NCBI RefSeq assembly: GCF_039521745.1
Contig: NZ_BAAACT010000151.1
Source: Faecalicatena contorta
Lineage (GTDB): Bacteria; Bacillota; Clostridia; Lachnospirales; Lachnospiraceae
Direction: 5' to 3' (one strand)
DNA: 64,000 bases
The translations under genes and the position numbers were made by a program. Every line of letters starts with the position of its first letter. Position 1 is the stretch's first letter. The notes under the pieces are model-generated. The model was not told the origin of the DNA, did not search any database, and worked only from the letters and a program-made list of their open reading frames with translations. Shown here piece by piece: positions 52,055 through 62,628 of this stretch.

Positions 52055-54076
52055 CTACTGGAATGCCCACAATAAATCACTATCTTCTCTTATAAATAAA
52101 GGAATACTATACAAAGGAGCCTCTACCTCATAAACCGCTCCCCCTGAAAAAGTATCTTTTGTCCACACATTGATCCAATTAAGACCTTTTGGCAGATACA
52201 CCTTTCTTTGATAAGTATCTTGATATAAGACTGGTGCTACTAATATCTCTCCCCCAAACATATATGTAGTTTCCTGCTCTGCTTCATAACAGTTAGCATC
52301 ATCTGGAAATTCATAAAACAACGGACGCATGATCGGATCCCCCATTTCATGTGCCTCATCCATACATTGTAAAATATATTTGTGGAGATTCTCTCTGATT
52401 TGAATAAACTTTTTACAACACTGATAGGTTTCCTCTCCAAAACTCCAAATCTCATTGTCGCTTCCTGTTCCTTCAATCATAACACCTTCCGAATCTATTT
52501 TCGGTAAAAGTTCTGGCATTCGGACACCGTGCAGACGCATAACCGGACAAAAAGCTCCCCACATAAACCAACGAGGAAAGAGTTGACGCCACATTTCTGT
52601 TGTTACATCTGCGTGACTAAATCCCCCAATGTCACATGTCCACCAGGAGATACCTGCCATTCCCGCATTTAAACCTGCCGCAAGCTGCCTGCGCATACTT
52701 TCAAACGTAGAATCTATATCCCCAGACCATAATAACACCCCATATCGCTGGGCGCCTGCCCAAGCGCATCTAATTAATGAAAGTGGCTCTTTTATTCCAC
52801 TTTCCTTCAATCCCTCATAAAATGTTCGGGCATAATCAACGCAGAATGAATTTCCTATCTGAAGCGCTGTTCCTTTCTGATATCGGTAATTGTCAAAATC
52901 GTAAATGCTCAGATCAGGCTCCGCTTCATCCAACCAGAACGATAGTATACCTTTATTAAAATAATTTTCTTTAACCTTATTCCAGAAATATTTTCTTGCT
53001 TCTGGATTTGTGACATCACAATGAATTGTAGGATTGCGGAATACCATTGTATAACGAACACCGCGCTCTACTTTCATAAGATATCCTTTTTCAAGCATTT
53101 CCCTATAATTGATACTTTCGCGTTGAACCGTAGGCCATACCGAAACCATTAACTGAATCCCCATGCCATTCAGTTCTTTTACCATTCCTTCCGGATCCGG
53201 CCAATATCTGCTGTCAAAATTCCATTCACCCTCATGTACCCAGTGAAAATAATCAATAATAATTACACTAAGTGGTACATTGCGTCTTTTGTATTCTCGA
53301 GCAATGCTTAACAATTCTTCCTGTGTACGATACCGCATTTTACTTTGCCAAAATCCCAAACCCCATTCTGGCATAACCGGAACTTTACCTGTTGCATCAG
53401 TATAATTACGTACTATCTCTTTTGGCGTATCTCCTACGGTAATCCAATAATCCAGAATGTCAGTAGATGCAGAATACCAACTCATCACATTCGTCCCAAA
53501 TGTAACCCGTCCTACGGAAGGGTTATTCCATAACATTCCATACCCCAAAGATGATACAAAAAATGGGACTGATGCCTGTGAATTGCGTTGTGCCAATTCT
53601 AATTCGTTTCCTTTCAGATCCAAATTCTCTTGCTGGTATTGTCCCATTCCATATATCTTCTCATTTCGATCAAGAGAAATAAAACGTGCTGTTACTTCGT
53701 AATCTGCACCAATTCGTGGTTTAAACTCTCTAGCTTTCACAAAAACAGGTGCATTATAAGGCGCCTCAAAATCTGGTGCATAGTCACGCAAATATTCGTC
53801 CAAGATTACTTTATCCTTTTTATATATGATAAGATGACCAAAAATACTAATTTCAGCTCTAACTGCTCCGTTTTCTATAACGGCTTTTTTCTCTTCAATC
53901 TGTATCTTAACGTCATCGTGACGCTGCTGTGGCTGCTCCAATAGTGCCCATAAACGTTCAGGCATCTGGGGATTCATAGTAGCTCTTATTCTTAAACTAT
54001 TCTTTCCCCATGGTTGTATCTGAACCGTTTCACCATCAAACTTATAATATAAAGAATCTCCATTTAAGTATAACAT
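52055..54076 (-). CDS. GH31-family glycosidase (alpha-xylosidase-like)
   Basis: The 673-residue enzyme has the GH31 N-terminal beta domain and catalytic barrel. The nucleophile is probably D383 in FWLDEAEPD and the acid/base D455 in LWSGDIDS. The GFWQSKMRYRTQEELL and DYFHWVHEGEWNFD regions resemble YicI-type alpha-xylosidases. It has no signal peptide, so it trims imported oligosaccharides in the cytoplasm. With three sulfatases in the same operon its substrate may be a sulfated alpha-linked sugar, which is inference. The family also includes alpha-glucosidases and sulfoquinovosidases. Confidence 0.88.
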   Translation of the reverse strand: MLYLNGDSLYYKFDGETVQIQPWGKNSLRIRATMNPQMPERLWALLEQPQQRHDDVKIQIEEKKAVIENGAVRAEISIFGHLIIYKKDKVILDEYLRDYAPDFEAPYNAPVFVKAREFKPRIGADYEVTARFISLDRNEKIYGMGQYQQENLDLKGNELELAQRNSQASVPFFVSSLGYGMLWNNPSVGRVTFGTNVMSWYSASTDILDYWITVGDTPKEIVRNYTDATGKVPVMPEWGLGFWQSKMRYRTQEELLSIAREYKRRNVPLSVIIIDYFHWVHEGEWNFDSRYWPDPEGMVKELNGMGIQLMVSVWPTVQRESINYREMLEKGYLMKVERGVRYTMVFRNPTIHCDVTNPEARKYFWNKVKENYFNKGILSFWLDEAEPDLSIYDFDNYRYQKGTALQIGNSFCVDYARTFYEGLKESGIKEPLSLIRCAWAGAQRYGVLLWSGDIDSTFESMRRQLAAGLNAGMAGISWWTCDIGGFSHADVTTEMWRQLFPRWFMWGAFCPVMRLHGVRMPELLPKIDSEGVMIEGTGSDNEIWSFGEETYQCCKKFIQIRENLHKYILQCMDEAHEMGDPIMRPLFYEFPDDANCYEAEQETTYMFGGEILVAPVLYQDTYQRKVYLPKGLNWINVWTKDTFSGGAVYEVEAPLYSIPLFIREDSDLLWAFQ

Positions 54077-54129
54077 AACTTCTATACGACACTTTCAAGT
54101 ACAGATGTGCTTTTCCTTCCTTCGTAATA

Positions 54130-54156
54130 GAAAGCCTCTGAACACCAAAGGCTTTC
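54130..54156 (-). promoter_or_regulatory. Hairpin between binding protein and GH31 genes
   Basis: GAAAGCCT and AGGCTTTC are perfect 8-bp arms in the 94-nt gap after the binding-protein stop. As in the first operon, a stem directly follows the binding-protein gene, which suggests raised binding-protein mRNA. Confidence 0.65.
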
Positions 54157-54170
54157 TTGACTATTAATAC

Positions 54171-55553
54171 TTAATCCTGTATTGCTTTATTCCCTCGTTC
54201 CACAGCATTCTTAATTGTCGTATCCAAATCCTGTGCATCAGCTAAATATTTTTCAACCTCTTCCTTTAAAACAGCTTCATATTTAGCTGCATTTGGACCA
54301 GTTACTTTTTCTGTGACTAATGTCTGGTCTGGATTCAGGAACAGATCCATAATGTTTTCTGTTGTAAACTGCTCATCGTCAATCTCGTCTGCAATCGTAA
54401 CAAAAAGATTATCCCGCGGAACTGTCTGGTCAACAAAAATCTCGCTGGATGTACGTTGGGTAACCTCTGCTACCAGATCCACGATGAAGTCCGTTGCCAT
54501 CTTGGGGTCTTTTGATGTTGCAGGCACAGCATATGTTCCTGTCACGCCCCAGGTCAGACGGTCTGTAGTACCATCCGGCACCGGCATTGGAGCAAATCCG
54601 ACTTCATAGTCCCTTGGGTATGTCTCTTTATCTGCCAGCCAGTTCAGGAACCATGTCCCATGCAGATACATAGCATATTTTCCGTTAAAGAAACCATCGG
54701 GCTCAATTTTTCTGGCAATAATATCAGCCATAGTTGGTGTTGATTTATCTACATTCTGCATTTGATATGCAGCCTCTAATGCCTTTTTGAAGACAGGATC
54801 TTCAAAATTCGACAGCCCTTCCTCATTATAAAAATTCTGTCCACCTCCAAGTTCCATAATAGCTTCGCCATACCAGTACATCGGCCACTGAAGATGGAGC
54901 GCCCCATATGTCTTATCGGCCCCCTCTCCTTTTGTCAGCTTCTTCGCCAGTTCCCGGTATTCGGACCACGTCATAGGAACCTTAGGGTCAGGATACTCAA
55001 CTCCTGCCTCATCAAAAATACTCTTATTGTAGAACAGGCCCCAGGCAGTTACACCACCCGGAATGGCATATGCTTCATCGCCGTTATAAGCTGCACTGGC
55101 ATAAGATCCGTATCTTTCTTCCAGATCAATTCCTAATTCATCCAGATACTCCCCTATAGGGACAATTGTTCCCGCCGAAGAATTCTTATCCTGCTCAATG
55201 GGGTTGAAATTGTACATAACATCAATCTGTTTTCCACCCATTACCTGGATCGGAAGATTCACCTCATATTCCTGATCCTTGGGCATAATATCAAAACTGA
55301 CATTTTTCCACTTCTCCGTTGTCTGAAGATAATCCAGTGCTTCAACCACTGCGGGATTATTTAACTGATCATGGATAGAAACCACCAGTTCACCACTGTA
55401 GCCTCCAGTATCGGCTTCTGATTCCGTACCTGACCCTTTCTTGCCATCTTCTTTTGGCTCGTCTTTCTTGCCTCCGCACCCTGCTGCGAGACTTACCGTC
55501 ATAGCAGTCATTAGAAGCAGGGACATCATTTTCCTTACTTTTTTGTTGTACAT
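54171..55553 (-). CDS. Sugar-binding lipoprotein of the third operon
   Basis: The 460-residue solute-binding protein has a basic start, a hydrophobic stretch and a lipobox (SLAAGCGG, Cys near residue 26), followed by an acidic linker. It delivers a sugar to the two permeases encoded just upstream. It is clearly different from the protein at 36937. The partner ATPase is not encoded here. Confidence 0.9.
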   Translation of the reverse strand: MYNKKVRKMMSLLLMTAMTVSLAAGCGGKKDEPKEDGKKGSGTESEADTGGYSGELVVSIHDQLNNPAVVEALDYLQTTEKWKNVSFDIMPKDQEYEVNLPIQVMGGKQIDVMYNFNPIEQDKNSSAGTIVPIGEYLDELGIDLEERYGSYASAAYNGDEAYAIPGGVTAWGLFYNKSIFDEAGVEYPDPKVPMTWSEYRELAKKLTKGEGADKTYGALHLQWPMYWYGEAIMELGGGQNFYNEEGLSNFEDPVFKKALEAAYQMQNVDKSTPTMADIIARKIEPDGFFNGKYAMYLHGTWFLNWLADKETYPRDYEVGFAPMPVPDGTTDRLTWGVTGTYAVPATSKDPKMATDFIVDLVAEVTQRTSSEIFVDQTVPRDNLFVTIADEIDDEQFTTENIMDLFLNPDQTLVTEKVTGPNAAKYEAVLKEEVEKYLADAQDLDTTIKNAVERGNKAIQD

Positions 55554-55597
55554 ACCTTTTCTCCCTTCTTTCTATTAGCTCGTTACTTTTATATTAA

Positions 55598-56446
55598 TTA
55601 CCCTTTGATACCTGATGAGGCAATCCCCTCAATAAAGTGCTTCTGGGCAATTAAATATACTACAATAATGGGAATCAGAGCCATGGATGCTCCCGCCATC
55701 TGCAAAGCATAATTTGCACTGTACTGTGCTTTAAAGGACGCTATGCCCACGCTCAATACCTGTTTGCTCAAATCCTGTATATATACCATAGGTCCTGTAT
55801 AATCATTCCACCCCCATGTAAATGTTAAAATGCCCAGTGCTACTAACGAGGATTTCACAAGCGGCAGACAGATCTTAGCATACAATCCCACAACTCCGCA
55901 CCCGTCAATTTTTGCCGCTTCCATCATCTCGTTCGGCACTGCTGTAAATGCCTGCCGCATGAAGAAAATAGAAAAACCTACAAACATTGCCCACGGCAGG
56001 ATTGGGGCCCACATGGTATTTAGCACCCCTATTTTTTTAAATAGCAGGAACTGAGGAATCAGACGTATCTCTGCCGGTATCATCAGAGCCGATATATACA
56101 GCATAAAAATAATATTTTTACCTTTGAATTTCAGCTTCGCGAAAGCAAATCCTGCCATAGACGAAAACAATAAACTAGCAATAACAATTATGACCGTATT
56201 TCTTGCAGTATTGATATACCATGACAAATAAGGAAATGCAGTAAATGTCTTTATGTAATTGGAAAATGTCGGGTTTTCCGGAATCCACTGTATCGGAAAA
56301 TTGAATACCTCGGCTTCAACCTTAAAAGAAGTCGAAACCATCCAGACCACTGGCGCCACCATTACAATCCCGATTGCTGCAAGTATACATGTTTTTACAA
56401 TTTTCCCTATAAGGAGTGCCTGACTATGTTTGACTCTTCTGCTCAT
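55598..56446 (-). CDS. ABC sugar permease, MalG type
   Basis: The 282-residue permease has six helices and the EAA loop (VPNEMMEAAKIDGCGVVGLYAKICLPLVK, about residues 175-205). It lies 13 nt after the MalF-type partner and 44 nt before the binding-protein gene. Confidence 0.9.
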   Translation of the reverse strand: MSRRVKHSQALLIGKIVKTCILAAIGIVMVAPVVWMVSTSFKVEAEVFNFPIQWIPENPTFSNYIKTFTAFPYLSWYINTARNTVIIVIASLLFSSMAGFAFAKLKFKGKNIIFMLYISALMIPAEIRLIPQFLLFKKIGVLNTMWAPILPWAMFVGFSIFFMRQAFTAVPNEMMEAAKIDGCGVVGLYAKICLPLVKSSLVALGILTFTWGWNDYTGPMVYIQDLSKQVLSVGIASFKAQYSANYALQMAGASMALIPIIVVYLIAQKHFIEGIASSGIKG

Positions 56447-56459
56447 TTTTATCCCCTCC

Positions 56460-57347
56460 TTAATAGTTCACCCATTTTTTCTGTCCTATCCACTGAACCA
56501 GTGTGATTACAAGGATGACAGCAAAGAATATTACTCCCGCCGCTGCCGCATATCCCATGTCGTAATGTTCAAAAGCCTCTTTATAAATCATATAAACAAT
56601 CGTGTAGGACGAAGTTCCAGGGCCTCCTCCGGTCATTACTTTTGTCTCTGCAAATATAGAAAACGAGAAGATTGCCATCGTAATCGCCAAAAAGAATGTC
56701 GTAGGGCTGATAAGCGGAAATGTAATATACCTGAATTTCTGTAAAGCGCTTGCTCCGTCAATCGATGCAGCTTCATAATATGATCTGGATATACCCTGCA
56801 GTCCTGCAAGAAAGATAATCATACAGTACCCGAGCATCCTCCAAACCCAGAAGATTGCAATCGTTGGTGTCGACCAGTCTACACTTGCAAGCCATTTGGG
56901 CGGATTGGCTATTCCAATCGCACGCAGGATTTCATTAACCGGACCGAATTCTTCATGGAACAATGCGGCAAACACAATTGCCGCAGCCGTGACAGTTGTG
57001 ATATATGGCATAAAATAAACTGCCCTTAACGCCCCGCGTCCAAAAACGGCTGTATTCAATACTGACGCCAGGATTAATGCCAAAATCAGCAGAACCGGCA
57101 CTGCAATAAATAGTATCTTCAGGTTGTTCATAAGACCTGCCTGGAAGTATTCATCGTGAAATACATCTATATAATTGGCTGCCCCCACAAATTCCGAGCC
57201 GTCCAATCCCTCAAACATATTCCAGTCCCAAAAACTTAAGAATATTGAATAAAACAGCGGATATGCCATAAATACTGTAAAACCTATAAATGTAGGCAGT
57301 ATAAATAAATAGCCTGCTATGTTTTCCTTGAAATGCTTTCTCTTCAT
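56460..57347 (-). CDS. ABC sugar permease, MalF type
   Basis: The 295-residue permease has six helices, the EAA loop (SYYEAASIDGASALQKFRYITFPLI) and a TGGGPG motif near its end. The ATG at 57347 is preferred; the frame extends 27 codons upstream without a ribosome site. It follows the response-regulator gene. Confidence 0.88.
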   Translation of the reverse strand: MKRKHFKENIAGYLFILPTFIGFTVFMAYPLFYSIFLSFWDWNMFEGLDGSEFVGAANYIDVFHDEYFQAGLMNNLKILFIAVPVLLILALILASVLNTAVFGRGALRAVYFMPYITTVTAAAIVFAALFHEEFGPVNEILRAIGIANPPKWLASVDWSTPTIAIFWVWRMLGYCMIIFLAGLQGISRSYYEAASIDGASALQKFRYITFPLISPTTFFLAITMAIFSFSIFAETKVMTGGGPGTSSYTIVYMIYKEAFEHYDMGYAAAAGVIFFAVILVITLVQWIGQKKWVNY

Positions 57348-57457
57348 ACAGCTCTTCCCCTCTCTCCCTTTCGTATTAAAGGCTTTCCTTATGCTGTAAT
57401 GATAGCATCTGCATCCAGTTCTCTCCATGTTGTATTTTTGTATTTCTTGACATATTT

Positions 57458-58996
57458 TTAGGTCTTTTTCCTGCTCTCGACATCCTGCTCCATATACTTC
57501 TTTGGAGAGACACCAACACAGGACTTAAAGACCCTTGTGAAGTGTTCAACATTCCGGTATCCAACCGCCTGACTAATTTCATAGATTTTCAGATTGGAAT
57601 TTTCCATCAGTTTCCGGTCATGGTTCACCCTTATGTTTTTAAGATAATCGCTAAAACTTGTGCCAAATTCTTTTTTGAATTTACTGCTGAAATAGCTTTC
57701 ATTCAAACCTGCTATGCTTGCCGCCTCTGTGAGATTCAATTCCGCGTCTGCATAATTATCCATGATATATCTGCGCACTGCCTCAAATGACCTCTCCCCC
57801 CTGTTGGATGACGTTTTCTCGAGATAATCGAATAAAAACCTGTTAAAGTTATACATCCAGATCGTATAGTCATTCGCATTCGTCAGTCTCTCCAACTTTT
57901 CAGGAAAGGAGACATTCTTTCCAAAAACACTCCACATAGATGCCCCCATATTTTTCAGCATAATCCCTTCCAGATAGAGCATATAGATACATTGCTTTTC
58001 AATCTCTTTCTTTTCCATCCCCCTCAGTACTGCAAATAATTTTTCTTGTTCCTGCATCAATGCCTCGTTGTCCCTTACCCTAAGAGCATTCAGAAGGCCC
58101 TGAAAATACTTTTTTTCATACTCAAGGTATCCGAAATCAAGAAGTTTCTCCTGCTTTAGGTAAACCCTGTGCTCCCCAAATACGTACCGCAGGTTTAGCA
58201 GTGCCATGCTCTCCTCTGTTGCTTCTGATATACAGCCGGCACCTTTTCTGACTGCAGATGCACTGACAGTCACCTCCAGATTCATATAATTTTTCAACAC
58301 CGTCTGTATCTGTCTGCAAATTCTTAAGATATTTTTTTCCACCAGCATTTCATCATGATATCTGAGGATAAGACAAGAGTCCGTATACTCTGAATGTTCA
58401 CACCGCTTCGACACCCCCGAAATCTGCAAAAGCAGTTCTTCCATTGGCCAAATCAAATCCTGTCGTATGTCCTTAAAGCGCCCCTGAAGCTTCTGTTCAT
58501 CAGATACATCAACCTGTATGATGGAAAACATATGTCCATCATCATAAAGGTCTGTATTCCCTTTCAGAAAATTATCCAGGACACTCTTCTTCCCCTTCTT
58601 ATTTATCCTCACACACTTTGCATCCAAGTCCTTGTGTATCTTTGTCAGCAACTCACACAGATGTCCCTGATCCAGATGCGATTTTAAAAGGTAGTCTTCT
58701 ACTCCCAGTTTAAATGCATCTCTGACCAGTTCAAATTCGTCAAAGGAACTTAATGCTATGATCGTAATGTCTTGATTTTCTAACTGCTTAATAAGCTCCA
58801 GACCATCCATAATTGGCATCTTCATGTCTGTAATAAGCACATTCACATCATGAGAATCCAGAAACTCCAATGCAAGCTTTCCATTTTTTGCTTCGCCTAC
58901 AATTTCAAAGCCCAGAGATTCCCAATTCACGATATCTTTCAGCGTGGCGCGGATTACCAAGTCATCATCTGCTATTACTACTGAGTACACATGCAT
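57458..58996 (-). CDS. YesN-type response regulator (receiver plus AraC output)
   Basis: The 512-residue protein has a receiver (VVIADDD, phosphoacceptor in LITDMKMPIMDG near residue 55) and a C-terminal AraC DNA-binding pair (LTEAASIAGLNESYFSSKFKKEFG and IYEISQAVGYRNVEHFTRVFKSCVG). Start ATG 58996 has GGAGGAGGGG upstream. It is the partner of the frameshifted kinase upstream and likely activates this operon. It is similar in plan to the regulator at 30579, and the two target promoters share box sequences. Confidence 0.9.
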   Translation of the reverse strand: MHVYSVVIADDDLVIRATLKDIVNWESLGFEIVGEAKNGKLALEFLDSHDVNVLITDMKMPIMDGLELIKQLENQDITIIALSSFDEFELVRDAFKLGVEDYLLKSHLDQGHLCELLTKIHKDLDAKCVRINKKGKKSVLDNFLKGNTDLYDDGHMFSIIQVDVSDEQKLQGRFKDIRQDLIWPMEELLLQISGVSKRCEHSEYTDSCLILRYHDEMLVEKNILRICRQIQTVLKNYMNLEVTVSASAVRKGAGCISEATEESMALLNLRYVFGEHRVYLKQEKLLDFGYLEYEKKYFQGLLNALRVRDNEALMQEQEKLFAVLRGMEKKEIEKQCIYMLYLEGIMLKNMGASMWSVFGKNVSFPEKLERLTNANDYTIWMYNFNRFLFDYLEKTSSNRGERSFEAVRRYIMDNYADAELNLTEAASIAGLNESYFSSKFKKEFGTSFSDYLKNIRVNHDRKLMENSNLKIYEISQAVGYRNVEHFTRVFKSCVGVSPKKYMEQDVESRKKT

Positions 58997-59060
58997 CCCC
59001 TCCTCCCATGTCCAATACAGCTTTGACATATTCTTTTACAACACTGTACCTGAGTTTAAA

Positions 59061-60766
59061 TCAATTACTGACAGGTATCCGTATTTCCACTTTTGTGCCT
59101 ACTCCCAGGCTGCTTTCTATCAGAAAAACAAAATCTTCACCATAGTACAGGGGAAGCCGCTTTAAGACATTTGCAATCCCTATTCTGCCTGCTTTTGTTT
59201 CATATCCATCCTTTATTTGCTCCAGTATCTCATTTGATATCCCGCAGCCATTGTCTTCAATCACAATCACAATAAACTTTCCTGCCTTATGGATCCCCAC
59301 TTTTATTCTGCCTTCTGCCATCTCATCCAAAAGCCCATGGGTCAGTGCATTTTCAATAAATGGCTGCAGGACAAGCTTCGGTATTCTATAGCCTTTGCAC
59401 TGTTCTTCTATATCAATCATAACGCTGAAGTTTTCAGCATATCTTATTTTCATAATACAGAGATAAGCCTCCAGCATATGGACTTCATCCTCTAATGTAT
59501 GGGTACTTTCAAAATCTCTGAAAGAGCAATCCGTAATCTGCATCAAAGCATCTGTCATTTGCCGGATCCCTTCATTCTTAGATACTTGTGCCATAAATTT
59601 AATTGTATTGAGGGTATTGGAAAAAAAATGTGGATTAATCTGCGACTGTAAGGCCTTCAGTTCCTCCTGATGCCTCGCATATTCATTTTGCTGATTGACT
59701 GTCACAAGGTTCTGGATCCTGCACACCATTTCATTAAACTGCATTTGAATCTGCTGTATTTCATATGGTGCTTCTGTATTTATTTCAATTGAAGAGGCCT
59801 TCAGATCTAATGCCTGCATCTCCTTGGTCAGAGTGGCAATAGGAAGCGCAAGCGTATTAAAAAAGCCCCTTGCAAAAAGATAAAATACAAAAAAAATAAT
59901 AGTCGATATAAGCAGCATGAATCCAATATTCTGTATATACTCTCTCAAAATAAGCCCTTTATCCTTAATTAATATCAGATGCCAGTCTGTACCATAGATT
60001 CTTGTACTTTGTGAAATCGTATTCCATATCCCTGATTTGCGCTGCAAGTCCTCAGCCTGCCCGACATAGCGTTCATCTGACTTAACAGGACATTCCCCTT
60101 ATCGTCTGCTATATAAGCACTGTAATCTGTTCCGCTCAGCCCGGCTAAAGAATCGAAGATAGTGCAGCCCTGTACCATTAAAACTAAATCCAGCTGTTCT
60201 TTGGGATCATATCTTTCCGGACTTACCAAAAAAAGCAATGCCTTTTTGTTCTGCCCCGATACATTGGGTATAAAATCCGCAGCATCTGCAATTGTTACAT
60301 GTACTCTGTCTGTGCCTCTTTTAGTTTCCTTATACCAGAAGCATTCTTCTATCTCTGCTTTTGTCAAGCTTATATAAATCCTGTTTCCATAGCTTTTTCC
60401 ATTATTAAAGTAAAATTCTATCCCTTCAACATTGGAATCCGGTGTTGTCAGATAGTTAAACCGCTCTTCCAGCTCTTTACGCTTATTATAATCTATCGCA
60501 CCTTCCGCCTCGGAATACTCTGACATCATCTTAAGCATTTCATTTTCATTAATCAGAAGAAACTGGCTCAGCTTCATGGATCCCTCACTGATTTCCTGTT
60601 CCAGGGACGTCTCATAGCTGCTTAGCATAACATCCAGATTCTGTAATTCATTTTTTTCGATTTGATGAATCAGCAACGGAATCCCCATTGCAATTAATAA
60701 CAGAATCGGCAGAACCACAAATAAAATAAACCTTTTAAAAAATATTTTCTGCATATTCTGCCTCAT
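59061..60766 (-). pseudogene. YesM-type sensor kinase with one-base frameshift
   Basis: From ATG 60766 the first frame gives the membrane helix and sensor domain up to DDKGNVLL. It then runs off into an unrelated tail. The kinase core continues in the next frame (KSDERYVGQAEDLQRKSGIWN, second helix, LQSQINPHFFSNTL with the phosphorylated His, ATPase domain NALTHGL and DNGCGI). One A more in TTAAG near 60092 would restore a full kinase of about 568 residues. This may be a real loss of sensing or a sequencing error, since the response regulator is intact. Confidence 0.82.
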
Positions 60767-60768
60767 AC

Positions 60769-62571
60769 TCAATCTTCCTCCCAAGTATCTTCAACTCCCC
60801 TGACATACACGTAATATGCCCCGATGCTCCTGCCATCATCCATGAAAAATCTTGTTCTGAGATGAGTTGCTCCTTTGGGTAGTTTCAGCCTGAAAGTTAC
60901 ACATGCCCACGCTGCATCTGCCTTTGCCTCTTTTTTGATACCGGCAATACGGATATCCGCACCAACAATAGCATATGCTTTTCCTTCTGCACATTCTTCA
61001 AATATTCTTTCGTTCTTTGGAAGTTTCCCGCAGGTGTCCCCAAGGGCAAGACCAGACTCACGTGGATATCTTCTGAGCTCAAATTCATATGTACCTTCCT
61101 CCACAACCTCAACAGCAAAGAATCCATTTGCTTCAATTCCTTTCCGGATACTTGTCTGGCTGAAGCACATTTTGGTACATTCATGCCATGCATGGCAGGT
61201 CAGCTTCACCGGATGGCCTTTGGTCAGATATATGGGGCTGTACCTCATCGCTTCTTCCAGACGTTCATCATACCACTCTTCATAATATCGTGTGAGCTCA
61301 ATTGCCAGCGGAATATGCTCCTCATAACAATTATGCTCCTCATAAGGGTCTTTTTTTATGTCATAGATTTCCGGAACTGCATCTTTTCCAGATTCAAATG
61401 CTCCCAACAAATAAGGATTTGTCTCATTTGTCAGCGGACACACAAGACGCATATTGTTCTTCAATACTGTATAATCCTTATATTTCTGGGGCATATCACG
61501 CTGCATGTTATGTATGACCAGCACCCTGTCCTGATTGATATGGTCTTCTCCTTTGGCAAGAGCCTGATACAGGCTGATGCCATCTATTTGTCCGGGAGGC
61601 AGAAGCCCGCATATCTCTGCCAGAGTAGGCAGGATATCCATCTGTGCCGTTATGCCGTGTACTTCTCTGGGCACGCCTAAAAGATTCCCGGGAGTGGTGA
61701 TAAAACATGCATTTCTATGGGCGCCTTCATAAGCCATCCCCTTCTTCCCTCTCATCCCTGCATTATAGCCCTCCAGAAGCCTTCCATTTTCATCCATCAC
61801 ACATCCATCGGCCGTTCCATTGTCTCCAAAATAGATAATAATGGTATCCTCGTATACTTCTTTTTCTTTGAGATGGCTGATCAGCTTACCAATATTTTTA
61901 TCTACACATTCAATCATCCCATAGAATCGGGCTCTTTTCTCTGGTATTCCCATATCAATGTACTTCTTATAATAAACCGGTTCAACATTTAAAGGTCCAT
62001 GGGGTGCATTTGTAGGGATATAACAAAAGAAGGGCTGTTCTGACGAGATGCTGCTGTCTATAAACTGTTCTGCCAATTTAAACCAGACGTCAGTACAATA
62101 ACCTTCGAAGGGCTTTTCTATCCCATTTACCAGATATGTGTCATCAAAATACTGATTGTTCCAATAATCAGGTGTCTCCCCAATCACACCGCCGCCAAAG
62201 CTGACCACCGTGTCAAACCCTCTGTTTTCAGGGCAGTAGGGATATGTATCCCCGAGATGCCACTTTCCAAACATGCCTGTTGCATATCCCCCTTCTTTGA
62301 AACAGTCTGCCATAGTTTTAAGTTCCGGCTTCATGTAATATCTTCCATTGATTGTAGAATATACCCCTGCGCCAAATGAATATCTGCCGCTCATAAGGGC
62401 AGAACGTGCCGGGGCACACAATGGATCGGTATGGAAATCTTCCAGTCTTATGCTGTGCCGCCCCATCCAGTCAAAATTAGGCGTATGCAGCCAAGGGTTA
62501 CCATTCACATGGATATCGCCGTATCCCTGATCATCGGTTACAATTATGATTACATTTGGTTTTAATTTCAT
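60769..62571 (-). CDS. S1-type sulfatase with C-terminal extension
   Basis: The 600-residue protein has VIIIVTDDQGYGD metal ligands and the signature C52-A-P-A-R (LCAPARSALMSG). It also has FGDNGTADG and a C-terminal part of about 110 residues (from near residue 490) longer than in the other two sulfatases. That extension is beta-rich, looks like a substrate or accessory domain, and ends DDGRSIGAYYVYVRGVEDTWEED. The ATG at 62571 is preferred over a GTG four codons upstream. It has no signal peptide. Confidence 0.88.
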   Translation of the reverse strand: MKLKPNVIIIVTDDQGYGDIHVNGNPWLHTPNFDWMGRHSIRLEDFHTDPLCAPARSALMSGRYSFGAGVYSTINGRYYMKPELKTMADCFKEGGYATGMFGKWHLGDTYPYCPENRGFDTVVSFGGGVIGETPDYWNNQYFDDTYLVNGIEKPFEGYCTDVWFKLAEQFIDSSISSEQPFFCYIPTNAPHGPLNVEPVYYKKYIDMGIPEKRARFYGMIECVDKNIGKLISHLKEKEVYEDTIIIYFGDNGTADGCVMDENGRLLEGYNAGMRGKKGMAYEGAHRNACFITTPGNLLGVPREVHGITAQMDILPTLAEICGLLPPGQIDGISLYQALAKGEDHINQDRVLVIHNMQRDMPQKYKDYTVLKNNMRLVCPLTNETNPYLLGAFESGKDAVPEIYDIKKDPYEEHNCYEEHIPLAIELTRYYEEWYDERLEEAMRYSPIYLTKGHPVKLTCHAWHECTKMCFSQTSIRKGIEANGFFAVEVVEEGTYEFELRRYPRESGLALGDTCGKLPKNERIFEECAEGKAYAIVGADIRIAGIKKEAKADAAWACVTFRLKLPKGATHLRTRFFMDDGRSIGAYYVYVRGVEDTWEED

Positions 62572-62628
62572 TTCACAACTCACTCCTTCTCCATTCCAAC
62601 CTACTCATTCCATCTATGGAGACCGGTC

